From Bacillus sp. V2I10 (GTDB lineage Bacteria; Bacillota; Bacilli; Bacillales; Bacillaceae), in assembly GCF_030817055.1 (NCBI RefSeq), contig NZ_JAUSYV010000001.1:1512001-1576000 (forward strand): DNA of 64,000 nt. The letters are read 5' to 3'. Position numbers and translations under genes: made by a program. The notes beneath the pieces were generated by a model that was not told the DNA's origin, did no database searches, and saw nothing but the letters and a program-made list of their open reading frames with translations. Positions 59,110 to 64,000 of this stretch are shown piece by piece (position 1 is the first letter of the stretch; the number at the start of each line of letters is the position of its first letter).

Positions 59110-60021
59110 ATGTATATTCAAACCGTTCTAGGTAAACTGGAGCCGCAGGAGTTAGGTGTGTGTGCCTGTCATGAACATCTATATGTGGACTTAAGCAGAG
59201 TGAAAAAGAACGAAGATACTTGCTTGCAGGATATTGAACTCATCATGGAAGACTTAGAAAGTTTTGCCGCTCTTGGAGGCAAAGCGATTGTAGAAGTCAC
59301 AAATGAGGGGATGGGAAGAGACGCAGAGCAGCTTGCGGAAATTAGCCGGAAAACTGGTCTGCAAATCATTGCGAGTACGGGCTGCTATAAGGATCCATTC
59401 ATTCCGGATGACAAAAAGGAATGGAATCGGGATCAATTTGCAGAGTGGATGATCACGGAAATCAAAGAGGGAATAGGAGATACAGGAATTAAACCGGGGG
59501 TAATCGGTGAGATCGGAAGCAGTCTGAATGAATTTAAACCGATCGAAACCGAGCTTTTCCATGGAGCCATCGAAGCGGCCAAAACCACAAAGCTTCCGCT
59601 CTCCACCCATACAACGCTCGGCACTTGTGCCCTAGAGCAGATCGATCTTTTTCAAAAAGAAGGTCTGTTTCTTGAAAAGGTGATCATCGGCCATCAGGAT
59701 CTGAATACGAACGATGAAGTTGTGCTGGAAGTATTGAACAGCGGAGCATTTGCGGCGATGGATACGATCGGCAAAGAAAATTACCGGGCGGATGAAGACC
59801 GGATCCGGTCTTTGCTCACATTTCTTGAAAAAGGTTTTGAAAATCAGCTCTTGCTCTCTAGTGACCTGACAAGGAAATCCCATCTAAAGTCGCTCGGAGG
59901 GCAGGGATATGATATAGTTCTCAGGTCGTTTATACCGGCACTGAAAAGCCATGGAGTCAGCGGCTCTATTATAAATAAACTGCTTGTAACCAATCCTCAA
60001 AAGGCATTCAGCATCGGTTAG
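59110..60021 (+). CDS. php: Phosphotriesterase homology protein (Php)
   Basis: The 303-residue TIM-barrel amidohydrolase has the PTE-family metal ligands: HxH in CACHEHLYVDLSRV (about residues 20-24), His in LSTHTTLG, His in VIIGHQDLN and the catalytic Asp in LLSSDLTRKSH. The bridging residue sits in GVIGEIGSS and is glutamate, as in E. coli Php, where true phosphotriesterase has a carbamylated lysine. Members hydrolyse lactones or phosphoesters; the substrate is unknown. Follows yhfT by 12 bases (AAGGAGG upstream). Confidence 0.9.
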   Translation: MYIQTVLGKLEPQELGVCACHEHLYVDLSRVKKNEDTCLQDIELIMEDLESFAALGGKAIVEVTNEGMGRDAEQLAEISRKTGLQIIASTGCYKDPFIPDDKKEWNRDQFAEWMITEIKEGIGDTGIKPGVIGEIGSSLNEFKPIETELFHGAIEAAKTTKLPLSTHTTLGTCALEQIDLFQKEGLFLEKVIIGHQDLNTNDEVVLEVLNSGAFAAMDTIGKENYRADEDRIRSLLTFLEKGFENQLLLSSDLTRKSHLKSLGGQGYDIVLRSFIPALKSHGVSGSIINKLLVTNPQKAFSIG

Positions 60022-60036
60022 GAAGGATGATGGAAA

Positions 60037-61152
60037 ATGGCGTTAAAATATGCAAATTCCATACTTATTAATCGGACGATGGAAGAGGCAAAAGAACTTC
60101 AATTCAAACTGATTGATGAAATGACGAAGGTGTTTCGAAACAATGCCTTTTTTGAAACAGGAGATGTGGGGCTTCATCCGGATTATCACCGCCCGAAGAC
60201 AACAGCAGCTGCCGAGAAGGTGTTATCGAACGTGTTTGATTCCGAGGACTGCGCTCTTGTAAGAGGAAGCGGTTCCGGTGCGATCAGGATTGCGCTTAGT
60301 ATGATAGCGGAGCCGGGAGATTCTATTTTTGTCCATGAAGCACCGATGTACATGACCACAAAAGAAACGTTTCGAATGATGGGACTCAAGCAAGAGGCTG
60401 TAAATTTCAATCAGATGGACAATGTGAAAAATGCATTAGAAACAAAGCTGCATATAAAGGTATTTTACATTCAGCATGCAAGACAGCAGCCGACCGATAC
60501 TTATGATTTAGAAGAAATAATTGCTCTTGTTAAAAAGTCAAGGCCGGATGTCATCATTTTGGTTGATGATAACTACTGTGCAATGAAAATGAAGGGCATT
60601 GGCGTTGAGTATGGAGCGCACCTTTCTACTTTTTCCGGATTTAAAGTGCTTGGCCCTGAAGGCATCGGCCTCATTCTCGGTTCAAGTGAAATCATTGAAA
60701 AAATACATCAAACCAATTATTCCGGAGGCGGTCAGGTCCAGGGGCACGAAGCCCATGAACTGCTGCGGGCCATGACGGTGGCTCCAGTTATGCTGGCTAT
60801 TCAGAATGAACAGGTGGAGCAGTTATGCGAAAACCTTAATCATGGAGGTTTTTCATTTGTTAAAGAAGCGTATATCACAAACTCTCAATCAAAGAATGTG
60901 ATTGTTGAACTTTCAGCACCGATCGCACCAAAAGTGATTGAAAAAGCCTCTTCATTCGGAGCGGCAACCTATCCAGTCGGAGCAGAATCAAAGTACGATA
61001 TTCTGCCAATGATTTATCGCGTATCCGGGAGCTTTTTAGAAAGCCAGCCTCAATTAAGAGAATACGGTTTGAGAATCAATCCAATGAAAGCATCTGCGGA
61101 AACCATTTTACGGATACTTGAGCTTTCAGTTAATGAAATCGTTAGGGGATGA
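60037..61152 (+). CDS. yhfS: PLP-dependent enzyme YhfS (aminotransferase/beta-lyase fold type I)
   Basis: The 371-residue protein shows fold-type I features: the cofactor loop GSGSGAIRIALSMIAEPGDSI near residues 78-97, DDNYC (Asp binding the pyridine nitrogen, about residue 186) and the Schiff-base lysine in TFSGFKVLGPEGIG (about 210). It may be an aminotransferase or a lyase such as cystathionine-type; the reaction is not known in E. coli either. It lies between php and yhfX, whose start is close to its stop. GAAGGATGATGG precedes its ATG. Confidence 0.87.
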   Translation: MALKYANSILINRTMEEAKELQFKLIDEMTKVFRNNAFFETGDVGLHPDYHRPKTTAAAEKVLSNVFDSEDCALVRGSGSGAIRIALSMIAEPGDSIFVHEAPMYMTTKETFRMMGLKQEAVNFNQMDNVKNALETKLHIKVFYIQHARQQPTDTYDLEEIIALVKKSRPDVIILVDDNYCAMKMKGIGVEYGAHLSTFSGFKVLGPEGIGLILGSSEIIEKIHQTNYSGGGQVQGHEAHELLRAMTVAPVMLAIQNEQVEQLCENLNHGGFSFVKEAYITNSQSKNVIVELSAPIAPKVIEKASSFGAATYPVGAESKYDILPMIYRVSGSFLESQPQLREYGLRINPMKASAETILRILELSVNEIVRG

Positions 61153-61159
61153 GACAGCC

Positions 61160-62311
61160 TTGTTCTTAGACATGATACAGAAACGAAACCCTGCATTAAT
61201 TAAGGCAGCAGCTGCCTTGCATCAGAGTGGTTCTATCCCTCCGAATACGTACGTCATCGACTTGGACTCATTTAAGGCAAATGTACGGGCTCTTGCAAAA
61301 TCAGCCGAGGCAAACAGCGTTAAGCTGTTTTATATGACGAAACAAATTGGACGAAGCGGTTTTGTCGGGAAGACCATCCAGCGAAACGGTATCGAGAAAG
61401 CGGTTGCAGTTGATATTGATGAAGCATTCAATCTTTCAGAGGCAGGCTGCAAAATAGGGAACCTTGGCCATCTTGTACAGCCCGGAAAAAATCAATGGGA
61501 AATGGTCCTAAAACAGCTCCGGCCTGAAGTGGTCACACTTTTCTCCCTGGAAAGAGCCAGACAGCTGTCAGATGCAGCCTTCAAACTGGGACTGAAACAG
61601 AACGTTATATTAAGGGTGATTAGCCAGCATGATTTCATTTATCCGGGTCAATACGGCGGATTTTTAATTGACAACTTAGAGTCGAGTATACGTGAGCTGC
61701 AGCTGATGTCTGGAATAAACGTCATTGGAGCAACCTGTTTTCCGGTCTTGCAGCTGAACAAGGCCAAAACCGATTTTGAATTCACCAGTAATTTGCAAAC
61801 CCTGCTAAAATCCAGAGATATTCTTGTTAACCAGGGAATAGAAGTAATTCATCTTAATGCGCCGAGTTCCACTTGCTGCCATACGATGCCCCTTCTTCGC
61901 GAATATGGAATTACGCACGGTGAGCCGGGTCACGCCTTGACGGGAACGACTCCTCTGCATGCGTATACTGAAAATCTGATAGAGAAACCGTGCATGGCTT
62001 ATTTATCGGAAATCTCGCATATGGATGAAGATCAGGCGTACACCATTGCAGGCGGGTTTTATGCCCGTTCCAATATGAAAAAGGCACTCTTTGGAGATCG
62101 TTTGGATCAGGAAACAGCGGTTCATACGGCTTCTACAGAAAACATTGATTACTACGGAAGCTTGAAGCGGGGTCCAAAGATGAATGTTGGAGATACGGTT
62201 CTTTACGCTTTCCGAACGCAAATTTTTGTTACGAGATCCCACGTGGCTTTTCTTAAAAATGCAGATTCAAAAACTCCTGAGGTGGTTCATTTTCAGAGAA
62301 GAGGGGTGTAG
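61160..62311 (+). CDS. yhfX: PLP-dependent alanine racemase-fold enzyme YhfX
   Basis: The 383-residue protein has an alanine racemase-like N-terminal barrel (YVIDLDSFKANVRALAKSAEANSVKLFYMTKQIGRSGF, in which the lysine of TKQ is the expected PLP anchor) and a beta-barrel C-terminal half (GEPGHALTGTTPLHA, YTIAGGFYARSN). It could racemise or decarboxylate an amino acid. The TTG at 61160 (AGGGGA ten bases upstream) yields MFLDMIQKRNPALIK like E. coli YhfX; the ATG at 61118 lies inside yhfS in another frame. The gap to yhfS is seven bases. Confidence 0.87.
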   Translation: MFLDMIQKRNPALIKAAAALHQSGSIPPNTYVIDLDSFKANVRALAKSAEANSVKLFYMTKQIGRSGFVGKTIQRNGIEKAVAVDIDEAFNLSEAGCKIGNLGHLVQPGKNQWEMVLKQLRPEVVTLFSLERARQLSDAAFKLGLKQNVILRVISQHDFIYPGQYGGFLIDNLESSIRELQLMSGINVIGATCFPVLQLNKAKTDFEFTSNLQTLLKSRDILVNQGIEVIHLNAPSSTCCHTMPLLREYGITHGEPGHALTGTTPLHAYTENLIEKPCMAYLSEISHMDEDQAYTIAGGFYARSNMKKALFGDRLDQETAVHTASTENIDYYGSLKRGPKMNVGDTVLYAFRTQIFVTRSHVAFLKNADSKTPEVVHFQRRGV

Positions 62312-62315
62312 GAAA

Positions 62316-63512
62316 ATGGGAAAGGTATCTTTATTTATTTTGGACGGTTTCGGCATAGGAGCGATGCAGGACTGTGCAATTGCCAAGCCGGAGGACATGA
62401 ATGCGAACACATATCAGCACTTGAAGGAAGCATCTGGACTGAACATTCCTTTTCTATATAACTCCGGATTAAACCAGTTGACTGATGGAACCGGATTGCC
62501 AGTCGCTGCTTATGGAAAAAGCAACCTTGCACATGATGGAGCGGATACGTTTATGGGGCACCAGGAGTTGATGGGCAGCAAACCTGGAGTTCCTAAAAAA
62601 CGGCTGATGAAAGAAGTCAGCAGGCGCATCAAGTTGAAGCTGATCAAAAACGGCTGCCGTGCAGAGTATCCGGTTCCAGAAGCTCCGCTTTTACTGGTGA
62701 ATGACTGTATTGTAATTGGCGACAATCTGGAGTCCTCACCTGGAAATATTATTAATTTAATATGCGATTTAAATCAAATTGCATTTGAAGAAGCATGTGA
62801 GATTGCAAGAGTTGTAAGAAGCTGCGTGGACACGAGCAGGGTCATCGTATTCGGGAATGAAAAAACGTCTATTGTGAAAATATTATCAGCCGTAATGAAC
62901 AAGCCGAACGGTCAGTGGGGAGTGGATAGTCCGAAAGCCCATGTATACGGCGAAGGCTACCATGTGCTGCATCTTGGATTTGGAGTGGATTACAGCAGAC
63001 AGTTTGCCCACCTGGCAGAGAGGGAAGGTCTGCCAGTCTACCGGATTTGGAAAACCGCCGATGTCGTTCAGGCAAAGGGATTCAGTGACTCCGCTGTTGA
63101 AACCGTCAAAGTGCTCTCGTCTTTTGAGCACCACTACCGGAAAGCAGAAAAGGATGCGATTTTTCTTATAAATGTCCAGGAAACCGATCTAGCGGGGCAC
63201 AAACAGGATTGCGAGTGGTATCGCTCGGTGCTTGAGCAATCCGATTCCTTTCTTGCAGTATTCCGGGAAAAACTCGAAGATGATGATTTGCTGATCGTCA
63301 CAGCTGATCACGGAAACGATCCGACAATCGGCCACTCCAACCATACAAGAGAGCAAACGCCAATTCTTGTGATTGGAAACAAAGTCAAGCCAGTGTCAAT
63401 CGGAGAACGGGAAACGATGGCGGATATTGCGGCAACCATGGCCGAATATGCCAATATCCCCGCTCCTGAATATGGAAGAAGTTTTTTGAGAGAAATCTTG
63501 AATGCGAACTAA
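62316..63512 (+). CDS. yhfW: Phosphopentomutase-like metalloenzyme YhfW
   Basis: The 398-residue member of the alkaline phosphatase superfamily resembles DeoB. Metal sites are at LFILDGFGIG and in IVTADHGNDPTIGHSNHTREQTP, with ETDLAGH in between, all conserved. The active-site motif reads DTFMGHQELMG, whereas phosphopentomutases have DTxTGHWE with a phosphorylated threonine: this Thr is methionine here. The enzyme may therefore be a different phosphotransferase, phosphatase or sulfatase. ATG 62316 follows four bases after yhfX (GGGGTGTAGGAAA). Last of the conserved yhf set. Confidence 0.87.
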   Translation: MGKVSLFILDGFGIGAMQDCAIAKPEDMNANTYQHLKEASGLNIPFLYNSGLNQLTDGTGLPVAAYGKSNLAHDGADTFMGHQELMGSKPGVPKKRLMKEVSRRIKLKLIKNGCRAEYPVPEAPLLLVNDCIVIGDNLESSPGNIINLICDLNQIAFEEACEIARVVRSCVDTSRVIVFGNEKTSIVKILSAVMNKPNGQWGVDSPKAHVYGEGYHVLHLGFGVDYSRQFAHLAEREGLPVYRIWKTADVVQAKGFSDSAVETVKVLSSFEHHYRKAEKDAIFLINVQETDLAGHKQDCEWYRSVLEQSDSFLAVFREKLEDDDLLIVTADHGNDPTIGHSNHTREQTPILVIGNKVKPVSIGERETMADIAATMAEYANIPAPEYGRSFLREILNAN

Positions 63513-63527
63513 AAAGGAGGGCAAAGA

Positions 63528-64000
63528 ATGAAAAAGATAGGTGTATATCTGATGATCATCTTCCTATTTATAGCTCCAGTTTCAGCCGGCGTATCCGCTA
63601 AAGAAAAGCCTGGCAAACTGAGCTATGGGAATTCTAAAACAGAAGGTATGGATCCAAAGTTTCTATCAGAAATCGATGGTGCTGTTTACCGTGCAATAGA
63701 AGATGGAATTACACCCGGAGCGGTCGTGCTCGTTGCAAGAAACGGAAAAATACTCAAGGAACAAGCATACGGTGATGCTCAAAAATACGATATGGGAAAC
63801 CTTCTCGATCATCCCCGAAAAATGAAAAAGGATCATATTTTTGATTTAGCCTCTGTTACAAAAGTGATGGGCACAACCCAGGGGATTATGAAGCTCGAGT
63901 ATGAGAATAAATTATCCCTATCCGATTCTGCAGCTAAATACATTCCTGAATTTGGTCAAAATGGGAAAGAGCATGTAACCATAGCAGATTTATTAACGCA
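63528..64000 (+). CDS. Secreted beta-lactamase-fold serine hydrolase, N-terminal part
   Basis: The window ends inside this gene; 157 codons are visible. The N-terminal signal peptide (KKIGVYLMIIFLFIAPVSAGVSA, cleavage after about residue 24) is followed by a class C beta-lactamase/PBP4*-type domain: PGAVVLVARNGKILKEQAYGDA and the catalytic Ser-x-x-Lys in DLASVTKVMGT (about residue 109). These enzymes cut D-amino-acid peptides, esters or wall fragments outside the cell. A ribosome site AAAAAGGAGG lies 16 bases after yhfW, so it is part of the operon. Confidence 0.85.
   Translation, partial: MKKIGVYLMIIFLFIAPVSAGVSAKEKPGKLSYGNSKTEGMDPKFLSEIDGAVYRAIEDGITPGAVVLVARNGKILKEQAYGDAQKYDMGNLLDHPRKMKKDHIFDLASVTKVMGTTQGIMKLEYENKLSLSDSAAKYIPEFGQNGKEHVTIADLLT

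Noticed and set aside
61118..61160. Upstream ATG 61118 as start of yhfX
   Set aside because: It lies inside yhfS in another frame with no ribosome site; TTG 61160 has AGGGGA at fitting distance and gives the family start.

Overview
The window comes from a spore-forming, low-GC Firmicute of the Bacillus/Metabacillus type. The gene order follows the Bacillus subtilis ytr-leuS, ytfP-murJ, ytkP-ytlR-amyX-ytmP-trmB-ytnP, ytoP-ytoQ, ytpPQR-sftA, murC, ytxGHJ, aroA-ccpA, acuCBA/acsA and tyrS neighbourhoods closely enough that many genes can be named from sequence plus position. Other supporting signs are strong AGGAGG-type ribosome sites, frequent TTG/GTG starts, T-box leaders, a PurR box pair, a sigma-B type promoter and a Cse60-like sporulation protein. 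There are no rRNA or tRNA genes, no CRISPR array and no insertion sequence.

Layout. 1-8.2 kb: the end of an FtsX-type ABC permease, a membrane-anchored small protein cut by an in-frame stop, an MFS permease, T-box-controlled leuS, a rhodanese and small sporulation-type genes. 8.2-17.2 kb: the ytfP flavoprotein, lipid II flippase murJ, a 16S-type pseudouridine synthase, a small DeoR-type regulator, the PurR-controlled purine permease pbuO, dipeptidase pepV and a second MFS permease. 17.3-31.3 kb: cysK-like ytkP, thpR, a cidAB pair, ytlQ, ytlR, pullulanase amyX, ytmP, ytzH, trmB, lactonase ytnP, ytzB, ytoP, a DUF84 phosphatase, ytoQ and a lipoprotein. 31.3-41.4 kb: ytpPQR, DNA translocase sftA, murC, an M29 aminopeptidase, stress genes ytxG/ytxH/ytxJ and a methyltransferase. 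41.5-54 kb: a frameshifted FtsA-like gene, aroA, ccpA, acuCBA divergent from acsA, and a class A PBP with a proline-rich repetitive tail. 54-55.9 kb: T-box-controlled tyrS.

The accessory highlight is 55.9-64 kb, a complete version of the poorly understood yhf cluster known from Escherichia coli. Its genes are the YhfZ-like regulator, YhfY-like PRD protein, YhfU, membrane protein YhfT, Php phosphotriesterase homologue, YhfS and YhfX PLP enzymes and a YhfW phosphopentomutase homologue, followed by a secreted beta-lactamase-fold serine hydrolase that runs off the window. Two near-identical palindromes (TACAA-N4-TTGTA) lie at the two places where this operon would be transcribed, so a YhfZ operator can be proposed. 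The gene set suggests import or trimming of an unknown, possibly D-amino-acid-containing or phosphorylated, compound; its chemistry is unknown.

Two intergenic repeat families were found by eye: a GC-richer ~75-100 nt structured element (copies near 6.4, 17.3, 29.6 and 41.5 kb), with or without an internal hairpin, and 21-bp tandem arrays with a GATAAAA core (25.9 and 28.2 kb). Two genes look broken: one by a nonsense codon (890-892), one by a 4-bp tandem duplication (43421-43428). All homology statements rest on motif recognition and memory, not on searches.
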